Shown one piece after another: positions 27,101 through 35,302 of a stretch of DNA of 64,000 nucleotides (the stretch's first letter is position 1; the number at the start of each line of letters is the position of its first letter). The translations under genes were made by a program, and so were the position numbers. The DNA lies in NCBI RefSeq assembly GCF_009846885.1, contig NZ_WUWM01000014.1, forward strand, positions 104,951-168,950, written 5' to 3'. The notes under the pieces were generated by a model, which saw only the letters and a program-made list of their open reading frames with translations, did no database searches and had not been told where the DNA came from. The DNA is from Paenibacillus puerhi (lineage in GTDB: Bacteria; Bacillota; Bacilli; Paenibacillales; NBRC-103111).

Positions 27101-30100
27101 CTTATGCCAAGGGAGATACGATCGCTTATGCCCGCAAGAACGAGAAGAAGGGGGCGCTGCTCGTCATCAACCGCAGCAAGACGGCACAGACGATAGAGGC
27201 CGATGTCGCAGGCTTCCTGCCAAACGGACTGTTGCTGAGCGATCGGCTGCACGGCGAGGCGCAGGCAGCGGTTGCCGGCGGCAAGGCGAGCTTGACCGTG
27301 CCGGCCCAGACGGGTCTGATGCTGGTATCGACAGGCGAGCTTCAGACCGTGGATCGGGTTAAGGGGCTGAGCGCGCAGGGCCTCGACGGCAGCGTGGAGC
27401 TGTCCTGGCAGCCCGTCGCAGGCGCCGAGCAGTACCAGGTGTACCGGGCGGCGATCGAGGGCGGTCCGGTGATATTGGCCGGTACGACGGCCGGCGTCAG
27501 CTTCACGGATACGTCCGTGGTCAACGGGACGAAGTACTACTATGCGGTAACGGCTGCGATCGGCAGCGGGGAGAGTCTGCTGAGCGACACGGCTTCGGCG
27601 ACACCGGCCTATCACGTGAATGGAGTCGGAGCCCCTTCAGCGGTGACGGCTGCGGTGTATGCCGGTATCGGTCGGACGACCGGACCGATCACGGTAGGCA
27701 TCAGCGTATACGGGCTTACGGATAATCCCGTTTATGCGGGCAAGGAAGCGCCGGGACTGCTGGCCCGACTGGCTTACTACAAGGAAGGGACCGATCCTGC
27801 CGACGCGCAGGATACGAAGCTGCGCTATCAGTCGGACAGCGGGCGGTCCAAAGTATATGAGGCGGCCTTCGAGCCGACGGAGGCCGGGGTGTACCATTAC
27901 TATGCGAAGGCTTCGACCGACCAGGGCGAGCGCTTCACGGTTTCGCCGACTGTGACCTTCGAGGTATATGCCGATCCGGATGACACGACGCCGCCGGCAG
28001 CCCCTGTGCTTGCCGCGTTTACAGTCGAATCGAACCGGGCGCATGTGAACTGGACGCCATCGGACGACACGGCCGCAGGCTACGACATTTATCGCAAGGC
28101 GGGAAGCGAGACGACGTTCCGCAAAATAGCGACGCTGGATAAAACGGCGGTTAGCTATATCGATTATGCGGTCAGCAACGACACGACCTATGTGTACCGG
28201 GTTGCCGCATTCGACCAGGCTTACAACCGAGCTTTCTCGGCCGAGCAGGCGGTGACGCCGAGATTGGTGATGGTGGATGTAACGCTTCGCCTGCATATCC
28301 CGCCCTACACGCCGACCAGCGATGATATTTATATCGCAGGCAGCCTGAACGGCTGGAATTCGAGCGGCACGAAGCTCAGCGTACCGAGCGGAGCGACCGA
28401 CCGCAATGTGGTCGAGTATTCCTTCAAGATGATGGCCGGCAAGTCGATCGATTACAAATATACGCGGGGCTCCTGGGACACGGAGGCTCTTACGAGCCAC
28501 AGCAGGCAGTCGAACGACACGACGGACCTCGGCAACTGGGCGTACAGCTCGACGGACACGAACATGCAGCTTACGATTGCAAACCAGGGCGGCAACAAGA
28601 TGATTGTCGACGACTACGTGCTGCGCTGGGTCGATATGCCGCTGATCGTGTCGATGCCACGCATTTCTTACGGCGAAGATATCAGCTTCTCGACGGAGGA
28701 CGAGAGCTTCACCCTCAAAGCCGACGTTCCTTACGGCGTTGCTTTTACGATCAACGGACAGCCGCTGCCGCCGGGGGCTATGGACGCTTACGGCCGTGTC
28801 GAGCTTGCGGGATTGCCGCTGAAGCCGGGGCCCAATGCGTTCGAGCTCCATATCGAACCGACAGCGGAAACGCTAAGCCAGCCGTGGTATACGGATAAGG
28901 GACGCAAGAGCCAGGCGACGAAGACCGTGCTGATGACCATTACTCGCACGTCCGGCGGGACTTCGCATCCGACCGATCCCGAAGGCGGAGGGGGCACAGA
29001 CCCGACCGATCCGGGTAGCGGGGGAGGGAACGACTCGGGCAGTAGTGGAGACGGCGGCAATAGCAGCGAGAGCGCCGGCTCAGGCGGGAGCCCGGCAGCA
29101 GGAGGCACAGGCTCTGCGCCTGGCGGGAAAACGAAAGTCGTCAGCGAAGCGGAGCTGACGACTGCCAGCGGAGGCAAGGTAACGCTGGAGCTTCCAGCGG
29201 GGCATACCGCTCTGCGGCTTCCGTACGATGCGGGAGACCTTGTAGGCGCAGCCTCGCTTGAGATCAAGGGAGCGGGCGTTGCCATTCAGCTTCCCGCTTC
29301 GGTACTCCAGGCTGCCGGCAAACTGCTGACAGCTGACCAAGCAGCGGATGCGCATATCGCTATCCGCGTGGAGCAGGTCGACAAGAGCCGCACCGCGTCG
29401 CTTCTGGCGCAAAGCTCAGACAAGGCAGCTGCGGGACTGAAGGCGGCAGGGCCGCTGTACCGCTTCACTATCGAAGCTGTAGCCGGGGATGGCCGCACCG
29501 TGAAGCTGGAGAGCTTCAAGGAGCCGGCGCTTCTCACCTTCGACATCGCCAAGGGCAGCGACGGGCCGCTTGTCGGCATCTACCTCCTGGGCGACAGGGG
29601 CGAGCTCGAATACCTGGGCGGCTCGGGAGGCCAGAGCAAGCTGACAGCGGGCGTGAGCCGCTTCGGTACTTATGCGGCGCTGGAGTTCGACAAGCGCTTC
29701 GAGGATGTGACGGCTGCCCACTGGGCGTCCCGTACGATCAAGGAGCTGGCGGCGAAGCATATCGTCAGCGGCGATGAGGAGCTCCGATTCGCTCCGGAGC
29801 GGACGGTTAGCCGGGCGGAATTCGCGGCGATGCTCGTTCGTTCGCTAGGCGATACCTCCGCCATCGCACGAGAGCAGGGACAGACGGCCGCGTTTGACGA
29901 TGTGGCCGGTGACAAGTGGTACGCGCCTGCCGTTAGCGAAGCGGTCAGGCTGGGCATAGCAGGCGGCCGCTCCTCAACCAGCTTCGCTCCTGAAGAGCGG
30001 ATCACGAGGGAGGAGATGGCCGTCATGATGGTCCGCGTTTACGGACTGCTGACGGAAGGCGAAGCGCCATTGTCTGCGGGGGGAGAGGCTCCTTTTGCCG

Positions 30101-30273
30101 ATGGGCAGCTGATCGGCGAGTGGGCTAAGCCTTATGTGAGCACCGCAGCCGGGCTTGGTCTGGTACAGGGCAAGGGTGACGGGGTATTCGACCCGTCAGG
30201 GCCTGCGACCCGGGCTGAGAGTGCGCAGGTCATCTGGAACCTGCTGAAGCTTCGGGCTGGAAACAACCTGTAA
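24130..30273 (+). CDS. secreted SLH-anchored amylopullulanase / alpha-amylase (GH13)
   Basis: 2047 aa. The ATG at 24130 has AGGAGGG 11 nt upstream; the frame is open back to 24007. Order: signal peptide; two pullulanase-type X25/CBM-like modules (about 50-135 and 155-250); CBM34-like N-domain (about 255-385); GH13 barrel (about 398-1000); fibronectin-III-like modules (about 1075-1155 and 1290-1375); CBM20-like starch-binding module (about 1380-1495); Gly/Ser linker (1608-1667); three SLH repeats (about 1857-2045). GH13 motifs are DGVFNH (~594), GWRLDVAPD with the nucleophile Asp (~770), LIGEEWG with the acid Glu (~808) and GSHDTTR (~873). It digests starch, pullulan or glycogen at the cell surface. 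Two operators upstream suggest sugar-controlled expression. Confidence 0.92.
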   Translation: MSLHRSHTGRKALAILTSILLLAQLLIGMSVSPVSAWAAAEANGADAAETEQPGGKTRWVVAGSFQGWSNDSADTRMKHLVGDFYEYDQLLPAGRHEFKLVRSGTWDGFSDNGNNFSFELDAPTLVRFYINEELGEARISLPNVRGLASYTPALDSSQRPRLVGSLQPLWGEAEWSPGEARQFFIDYYFNNTVYKLQRTFPAGSYEAKVVFGSDWNQNDYGAEGGQNLKLVTLDPADVTFTIDYAAASRVLKHNYIARDGSYDGEIDRSGLFFDSRSVTYKKPFGAIAAGRQEVTLRIAAKKDDVQTAKAELKAPDGLSASYPMRRVTSVEDRDYFEVTIPSSTFAGKIGIWGYSFTLVDGPTKVEYGDDGNRGGTGIVSGEGAVPYDLTVYDPDFKTPDWIKHAVVYQIFPDRFFDGNKANNRAKLLDGSRGANSPDYATVKNGQKLQYFDGGVDDDPAASQVWGDWNAIPENPDRLKPENAPYYPGEKSDGAWTNEFYGGDIQGIQQKLGYLKALGVTAVYLNPVAWAASNHKYDATDYKHLDPMFGEPVYLSPGDPTSGLDYAKTREASDRVFQAFAEAAREAGIHLINDGVFNHVGDDSIYFDRYGKYPEIGAYEYWEKVYDRMDATGQSRAEAEVAVRDFFTSQLNPLTGRNYSWPEDFRYVTWFTVEKQKVKNRDDDGLHYKYDAWWGYDSLPVMDAKEPQTEPTEYLPADTLALPGQHEWNSIHYRDQVIGHDLSGKPDGEAQLLMQEVGSQRWLWMGSSGWRLDVAPDVSGGTWQKFREAVKSAAGRSNANGASIPDPVLIGEEWGVATRYLLGDQFDSVMNYRFRGALQSFMESGNAETFHQALESIREDYPAEAWQAMMNLVGSHDTTRSITKYDHPEWEEEHLIKAPEASANALRQQALTAIFQLGYPGAPTIYYGDEVGMTGTKDPDSRRAFPWERVKELGGGAYTAEGVYQELFDTYRKAAEIRHSEPVFRTGELKLAYAKGDTIAYARKNEKKGALLVINRSKTAQTIEADVAGFLPNGLLLSDRLHGEAQAAVAGGKASLTVPAQTGLMLVSTGELQTVDRVKGLSAQGLDGSVELSWQPVAGAEQYQVYRAAIEGGPVILAGTTAGVSFTDTSVVNGTKYYYAVTAAIGSGESLLSDTASATPAYHVNGVGAPSAVTAAVYAGIGRTTGPITVGISVYGLTDNPVYAGKEAPGLLARLAYYKEGTDPADAQDTKLRYQSDSGRSKVYEAAFEPTEAGVYHYYAKASTDQGERFTVSPTVTFEVYADPDDTTPPAAPVLAAFTVESNRAHVNWTPSDDTAAGYDIYRKAGSETTFRKIATLDKTAVSYIDYAVSNDTTYVYRVAAFDQAYNRAFSAEQAVTPRLVMVDVTLRLHIPPYTPTSDDIYIAGSLNGWNSSGTKLSVPSGATDRNVVEYSFKMMAGKSIDYKYTRGSWDTEALTSHSRQSNDTTDLGNWAYSSTDTNMQLTIANQGGNKMIVDDYVLRWVDMPLIVSMPRISYGEDISFSTEDESFTLKADVPYGVAFTINGQPLPPGAMDAYGRVELAGLPLKPGPNAFELHIEPTAETLSQPWYTDKGRKSQATKTVLMTITRTSGGTSHPTDPEGGGGTDPTDPGSGGGNDSGSSGDGGNSSESAGSGGSPAAGGTGSAPGGKTKVVSEAELTTASGGKVTLELPAGHTALRLPYDAGDLVGAASLEIKGAGVAIQLPASVLQAAGKLLTADQAADAHIAIRVEQVDKSRTASLLAQSSDKAAAGLKAAGPLYRFTIEAVAGDGRTVKLESFKEPALLTFDIAKGSDGPLVGIYLLGDRGELEYLGGSGGQSKLTAGVSRFGTYAALEFDKRFEDVTAAHWASRTIKELAAKHIVSGDEELRFAPERTVSRAEFAAMLVRSLGDTSAIAREQGQTAAFDDVAGDKWYAPAVSEAVRLGIAGGRSSTSFAPEERITREEMAVMMVRVYGLLTEGEAPLSAGGEAPFADGQLIGEWAKPYVSTAAGLGLVQGKGDGVFDPSGPATRAESAQVIWNLLKLRAGNNL

Positions 30274-30304
30274 GCGGAATATTTCTTCATCGAGATCATC
30301 CTGG

Positions 30305-30348
30305 CAACCCTCCGTGCGCACTCTGCGCGCGGAGGGTTGTTTGGTTTC
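30305..30348 (+). terminator. intrinsic terminator after the amylopullulanase
   Basis: Strong hairpin CAACCCTCCG...CGGAGGGTTG with GCGC in the inner stem (30305-30339), followed by a T-rich stretch (TTTGGTTTCTT). Confidence 0.88.
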
Positions 30349-30468
30349 TTGGCAGTCGGAACCCCGGTACTACATAAAGTTAGTACTACGTCGCCCAGCC
30401 GTCCGGGGGTAAAATGGAGCTAATAACCGGCTCTGGAGAAGCCCTATTTTGCGGAAGGACCGACAGCC

Positions 30469-31902
30469 ATGAAAAAATCGCTTGCGCTCCTGCTATTGGC
30501 AGCCGTCTGCATATGGCAATATGTTCGATACGATACGCCCGATCAAGATCCGTTCCTCATTACCGACTACAGCCGTCTGCACCCGGTCAAGGTGGAGAAG
30601 GTGGTTGCGGGGCGGGAGGAGGAGCAGTTGATCGGCTTGTTGAAAGAGGCTCGGGAACGGAAGCTGACGGTATCGATCGCGGGGCAGAGGCACAGCCAGG
30701 GAGGACATACGTATTACAAGGACGGCATCGTTCTGGACATGACCTCTTTTAAGCGAATTCTGTCCTTCGACCCGGCGGGGAAAACGATACGCGTACAGGC
30801 TGGAGCTACCTGGAAGGATATTCAGGACCATATAAACCCTTACGGGCTGTCCGTTAAAACCATGCAATCCCAAAATATTTTTACCGTAGGCGGCTCCATC
30901 AGCGTCAATGCCCATGGCCGGGATATCCGCAACGGATCGCTGATCAAAAGCGTCGAGTCGTTCCGGCTGCTGACGGCGGAGGGCGAGATCAAGCAGGTGA
31001 GTCGGGAAGAGAATGCGGTGTGGTTTCCTTTGGTTCTAGGCGGATACGGCTTGTTCGGCATCATTCTGGATGTGACCTTGACACTTACGGACGACGAGGT
31101 ATACAGGACGGGCATGCAGCAGATCAAAGTGGAGGATTATCCCCAGTATTTCAGGCAAGAGGTTCAGTCTGACCCGGATATTCATATGCATATGTCCCGT
31201 ATTTCTGTGGCTCCGGACCATTTCCTGACCGATATGTATGCCATTAATTATAGGGTCGACTCTACCATTCCCCTTCAGGAACAACGGAGCCTATCGACTC
31301 GCGAGGCCTGGGTCATTCCGACCAAGCTGGCCTTTCAGCTGAATCGTGCCTCCGACTGGGGAAAAAACCTGTTCTGGACCTGGCAGGAGAAGTACTTTGC
31401 CACGCAGCAGGGCGAGATCATCAGCCGTAATAATGCGATGCGCTCGGAGTCGGCATTTATGGTCTACCACGCCCCGGGGAAAAATGACCTGCTTCAGGAA
31501 TATTTCATTCCTCTGGATCAGTTTCCCAGCTTCGTGAAAAGCCTCCGGACGGTGGCGCAGGAGGAGAAGCTGAATCTATTGAACATTACGGTCCGTTACG
31601 TGAACCGGGATGAGGAGGCGGTGCTTTCGTATGCCAAGGAGGATATGTTTGCTCTGGTCTGCTTATTCCATGCGCCGCTCTCCGACGATGGACAGCTCAG
31701 GTTCCGTAAAGGCGTCGGGCGGATCATCGACAGCGTGATCCGGCATCGCGGGTCGTACTACTTGCCCTATGCCGCCTATCCCGGCAAAGAGCAGTTCCAG
31801 ATCGTCTATCCAAGACATCGCGAGTTTTTCTTGCAGAAGGAGCTGCTGGACCCTGGGCGTCTGTTTATGAATGACTTCTATGACCAATACAAGGGAGAGT
31901 AG
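30469..31902 (+). CDS. FAD-binding oxidoreductase (PCMH-type, FAD_binding_4)
   Basis: 477 aa, GGAAGGA site 9 nt before the ATG. The first ~20 residues are hydrophobic (signal/anchor), so the enzyme is probably on the outer membrane face. It has a PCMH flavin domain: SIAGQRHSQGGHTYY (about 81-95) with the His typical of covalent FAD attachment in this family, VQAGATWKDIQDHINPYGL, and VGGSISVNAHGRD. The C-terminal substrate domain is unassigned. Related enzymes oxidise sugars, lactones or alcohols. The half-size MFS gene follows after 3 nt and is probably co-translated. Confidence 0.82.
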   Translation: MKKSLALLLLAAVCIWQYVRYDTPDQDPFLITDYSRLHPVKVEKVVAGREEEQLIGLLKEARERKLTVSIAGQRHSQGGHTYYKDGIVLDMTSFKRILSFDPAGKTIRVQAGATWKDIQDHINPYGLSVKTMQSQNIFTVGGSISVNAHGRDIRNGSLIKSVESFRLLTAEGEIKQVSREENAVWFPLVLGGYGLFGIILDVTLTLTDDEVYRTGMQQIKVEDYPQYFRQEVQSDPDIHMHMSRISVAPDHFLTDMYAINYRVDSTIPLQEQRSLSTREAWVIPTKLAFQLNRASDWGKNLFWTWQEKYFATQQGEIISRNNAMRSESAFMVYHAPGKNDLLQEYFIPLDQFPSFVKSLRTVAQEEKLNLLNITVRYVNRDEEAVLSYAKEDMFALVCLFHAPLSDDGQLRFRKGVGRIIDSVIRHRGSYYLPYAAYPGKEQFQIVYPRHREFFLQKELLDPGRLFMNDFYDQYKGE

Positions 31903-31905
31903 CCG

Positions 31906-32442
31906 ATGAAGCTGAAATGGCTGATCCAGTCCCAAAGCATAGCTACGCTGGCCGCAGGCATGGTGTATCCGTACTACCTGCTGTTTCTGAAAAACCTGGG
32001 CAACAGCTACTCCAAATACGGCTTGGCCTTCGCGGTGTTCACCATCAGCTCCGCTGCGGTCTCAAGCTGGCTTGGCGGCCGTCTGGACCGGTATGGCCAG
32101 CGGCTGTTGCTAACCGGATCGCTCGGTATGATGCTGGTCATGTTAGCTTTTCCATGGGTGCAATCCTTTATCTGGGTGCTGGTTCTTCAGGTCGCCATGG
32201 GCGCCTGCAGCGCCATGCAAAAAATGAGTGAGCGGCTGCTGCTCGCCGATATCACGGAAAAAGGCGCACGCGGGGGAGCGATAGGCGCACATCAATTTTG
32301 GACCTCTGCGGCTTCCGGGTTCGCTGTCATCCTTGGCGGATATTTGATGGACTGGCTTACGATCGACGCTTTATTTTATACGAGCGCCCTGCTATACGGG
32401 ATAAGCGCCTGGATGATCCGGCGTGGATGGCTTCGTTCCTGA
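31906..32442 (+). CDS. half-size MFS-like membrane protein
   Basis: 178 aa with about six membrane helices; full MFS transporters have 12 and about 400 aa. The GGRLDRYGQR loop after helix 2 is the MFS motif A (G-x-L-D-R-x-G-x-R), so this is the N-terminal MFS half. The start lies 3 nt after the oxidoreductase stop, with AAGGGAGAG upstream. The frame ends in an ordinary stop and the next sequence does not encode the second half, so it is either a genuine half transporter that dimerises or a truncated remnant. Coupling to the flavoenzyme suggests a shared substrate. Confidence 0.75.
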   Translation: MKLKWLIQSQSIATLAAGMVYPYYLLFLKNLGNSYSKYGLAFAVFTISSAAVSSWLGGRLDRYGQRLLLTGSLGMMLVMLAFPWVQSFIWVLVLQVAMGACSAMQKMSERLLLADITEKGARGGAIGAHQFWTSAASGFAVILGGYLMDWLTIDALFYTSALLYGISAWMIRRGWLRS

Positions 32443-32540
32443 TTCGAAAATTACCGTATCCGGATAAAGAAAAATGTGGTAAAATAAATACGAACTTTTG
32501 TTCTGTTCCATCCACAAAGATCCGGAAAGAAGGTACAGGC

Positions 32541-33329
32541 ATGACAAACGATCGGTATTCAGAAATAGACGGAGTGATTTCCTATATCCATGAAAGTATC
32601 TCTGAGCCGCTTCTGCTCTCCCGATTGGCCGATTTTGCAGGCTACAGTCCGTACCATTTCACGCGCATTTTCAAAGAAAGGGTCGGCCTTCCTCCGCTTT
32701 ATTACGTATCCTCCCTCCGGCTTCAGAAGGCCAAGGATTTGCTGCTGCGCACGAATCTGAGCATACGCGATATCAGTCTGGAGATCGGGCAGCAAAGTCT
32801 GGGGACGTTTACGTCCCGATTTACCGAGCGGGTAGGGATGACGCCTTCGCAATTCCGCCATTCGGCCCAGCAGACGGATACATACCTGACTACCTTGAAG
32901 AAGCTCGACGACTGGCGCTCCTTGCAGCCTGCCTTGCATTCACATGCCCGGATAGAAGGGACCATCGAAGCGGAGGTTCCATTCGAAGGCTTCATCCTGC
33001 TGGGGCTGTTCGCCAAGCCGATACCCGAAGGGCTCCCTTTATACGGTACGCTGCTGTCCTCGCTTGGAACGTTCTGTTTGACGGGCGTTAAGCCGGGTAC
33101 TTATTATTTGATGGCTACATCGGTAGCGTGGGGGATGCAGGCGATGGACGTGCTGCTTCCACAGACCACGCTGCGGACCCGATCGAGAGAGCCGATACGG
33201 GTTAAGCCATACTCCCCGGTTCCTCACCAGCAGGTCACGCTTCATCTTCCCCGGCTTGATGATCCCCCGATCCTGATCTCCCTACCCGTATTGATGAATA
33301 ATTTCCTCAATCGGGTGCCGGTCCATTGA
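32541..33329 (+). CDS. AraC family regulator with N-terminal HTH
   Basis: 262 aa. The ATG at 32541 has GAAAGAAGG 7 nt upstream; the open frame begins at 32298 inside the MFS gene. The AraC double helix-turn-helix is N-terminal (residues about 10-105, LLSRLADFAGYSPYHFTRIF and DISLEIGQQSLGTFTSRFTE). The C-terminal ~150 residues look like a GyrI-type effector domain (GTFCLTGVKPGTYYLMAT). HTH-first AraC proteins of this kind often control detoxification or efflux genes. The targets may be the flanking MFS or MDR genes. Confidence 0.82.
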   Translation: MTNDRYSEIDGVISYIHESISEPLLLSRLADFAGYSPYHFTRIFKERVGLPPLYYVSSLRLQKAKDLLLRTNLSIRDISLEIGQQSLGTFTSRFTERVGMTPSQFRHSAQQTDTYLTTLKKLDDWRSLQPALHSHARIEGTIEAEVPFEGFILLGLFAKPIPEGLPLYGTLLSSLGTFCLTGVKPGTYYLMATSVAWGMQAMDVLLPQTTLRTRSREPIRVKPYSPVPHQQVTLHLPRLDDPPILISLPVLMNNFLNRVPVH

Positions 33330-33387
33330 TTTCCGTATATAATATGGGTTTCGGGGCATAACGACCGCGACAAAGGAGACGGCTTGG

Positions 33388-34380
33388 GTGGAAGGCACAT
33401 ACATAACCTATTACACATATGGCAACCCTCGGGATGTCCTTAAAATTGAGTGCAGACGGTCGGAGCGACCGGGGCCCGGCGAATTGGTCGTGCGTATGAC
33501 TCTCGCTCCTATCAATCCTTCTGATCTTATTCCGGTTCGGGGGGCCTACGCTCACCGTATGACTTTGCCTCTTATTCCCGGGTATGAGGGAGTGGGAACG
33601 GTCGTGGAGGTAGGACCGGGCGTTGCTGCATCGGAATGGCTGGGGAAACGCGTGCTTCCGCTGAGAGGGGAAGGGACCTGGCAGGAGTATGTGAAAGCTC
33701 CGGCAGCGTGGGCCGTTCCTGTACCCGATGCCGTGGAGGACTATACAGCCGCCCAATTGTACATTAACCCTGTAACGGCATGGCTGACATGTACCGAAGT
33801 GCTCGCGCTGAGAGGAACCGGAGGAACCCTGCTGGTCAACGCTTGCGGCTCTGCGATCGGCAGGCTGTATACGCAGTTGTCCCAGGTGCTTGGCTTCCGC
33901 CTGATCGCGGTGACGCGAAGCTCCCGGCATACGGCAGAGCTGCTGAGGCTTGGAGCCGAGCATGTCATCGATACATCCCGGTGCTCCTTGCACGCTTCGG
34001 TTATGGAGATAACGAAAGGCCGCGGAGCGGATGCCGCCGTAGATTCAGTGGGAGGCTCGGCCGGGTTGGAGCTTGCGAGCTGCTTAAAGCCTGAAGGCAG
34101 CTATGTTACCATCGGGCTTTTATCGGGCGAGCCGATCAATTGGGCAGATCTGATGCGGACCTCCAAGGTGAGCGCGAAGCTGTTTCATCTACGGCATTGG
34201 AACAAGGAGGCTACGACACAAGCCTGGCAGGACATCTTTCATCAGATCATCGGCTTGCTGGGCAGTGGCAGCATGACGTTCAGAAAGCCAGCGGCCAGCT
34301 ATCCTCTATCGGCCGTACACGAAGCCGTAAGTGCCGCCGAATCGGGGAAGGGAGCCAAAATTTTTTTGACAAGCGGATGA
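33388..34380 (+). CDS. MDR family zinc-less alcohol dehydrogenase / quinone oxidoreductase
   Basis: 330 aa from a GTG at 33388 with AAAGGAG 9 nt upstream. GroES-like N-domain (APINPSDLIPVRGAYAHR, PLIPGYEGVGTVVEVG) and an NADPH-binding Rossmann domain with GTGGTLLVNACGSAIGR, GAEHVIDT and GRGADAAVDSVGG. Catalytic zinc ligands are not evident, as in quinone oxidoreductase and enoyl-reductase type members. It reduces quinones or unsaturated carbonyl compounds with NADPH. The closest neighbour is the AraC regulator 58 nt upstream, its probable controller. Confidence 0.85.
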   Translation: MEGTYITYYTYGNPRDVLKIECRRSERPGPGELVVRMTLAPINPSDLIPVRGAYAHRMTLPLIPGYEGVGTVVEVGPGVAASEWLGKRVLPLRGEGTWQEYVKAPAAWAVPVPDAVEDYTAAQLYINPVTAWLTCTEVLALRGTGGTLLVNACGSAIGRLYTQLSQVLGFRLIAVTRSSRHTAELLRLGAEHVIDTSRCSLHASVMEITKGRGADAAVDSVGGSAGLELASCLKPEGSYVTIGLLSGEPINWADLMRTSKVSAKLFHLRHWNKEATTQAWQDIFHQIIGLLGSGSMTFRKPAASYPLSAVHEAVSAAESGKGAKIFLTSG

Positions 34381-34574
34381 GTCTGTCGTCGGAAGGACTG
34401 TCCTCAACATTCCTTGGGCTGTAGCCTGGAGGGTAGCGCTTATTTCAAAGTGCCCATACTCCGGGTCATTTGTGTTTTGTGCTCAATTCGGCGAGGGTCG
34501 GGCAGATTCTCTGCTGAGGGAGGTAAGCTCGGCGCATCACTTCCCCTGCCCGACTAAGCGAGTGGAGGACTTGG

Positions 34575-34980
34575 CTACTGGGAGCAATGAGGATGGAGCC
34601 ACAGCTCATTGATCCCGATCATCGTGCGATTTCTCGGAAGTCTGCGGGGAACTTGCTCGTCTTTTTCGTTGCTGCTGAAGAACGCCTAATTCTTTGCATA
34701 GACGATACGCTTTTTTCTTGTTTAGAATCAAGCCACGTTCCTTACGTAGATGCTGGGCAAGAAGTTTGTAACCATAGACGTGCTCCTCACCTTCAAGAAG
34801 CTCCATTAACCATTCCTTGATCTGTTTGTCCTGAACTTCCTCACCCGAATGTGTACGGGAGTATCCAGGAACCGGACGTCCTTTTCTGTTTTTTGAAGGG
34901 CGGTCATCCTGAGTTTTTCGTTTCCGACGGTCATAGTACGTAGATTCGTTGATTTCTAAGATGCTTAGGAGCACGTACAT
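34575..34980 (-). pseudogene. IS3-family transposase orfB fragment, frameshifted and truncated
   Basis: Read on the minus strand from 34980, the frame gives MYVLLSILEINESTYYDRRK, then a HTH_21-like segment (HVYGYKLLAQHLRKERGLIL) as at the start of IS3-family orfB. A frameshift near 34640 is needed to continue into PRNRTMIGINELW, the next conserved stretch. The DDE catalytic domain is then missing. This is a dead IS remnant. The rest of the gap 34381-35302 contains no other recognisable gene, and no terminal repeats were found. Confidence 0.72.
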
Positions 34981-35246
34981 CCATTTGCTTCCTGACGGGA
35001 CCCAAGGTAGAGGAATGTGAAAAAAAGCCTGCACGAATGCGGGAATTTCAGGTCCGTTGTTCATTTTGGGCCTAAATTGATGTGGATTTGCAGGCATTGG
35101 AAGGGTGAGATAACTGGCCAGCATTAAGCGATGGGGAGTAGGGAGCACGGTAGCGAACTGAGAGCACATGCGGACTCGGAGGTACACGTGTAAGCCCGAG
35201 GGCAAGCGTGCGAGATCATAGCGCCCTCGGAAAAGCTCTGGAATGC

Positions 35247-35272
35247 GAAAAAGCCCGGCCAGCGGCCAGACT
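35247..35272 (-). terminator. intrinsic terminator of the ugp-type operon
   Basis: On the minus strand AGTCTGGCC pairs with GGCCGGGCT (with G-U pairs) around a 3-nt loop and runs into TTTTT, about 30 nt after the ugpB-like stop codon. Confidence 0.8.
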
Positions 35273-35302
35273 TTTCCTCTCGTATGTTCAACAAGCTTCG
35301 TC

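Noticed and set aside
34590..35302. Plus- and minus-strand frames across the IS remnant (for example the upstream part of the 235-aa minus frame) considered as genes
   Set aside because: Only the segment below 34980 resembles a transposase; the rest lacks a start site and any recognisable motif.
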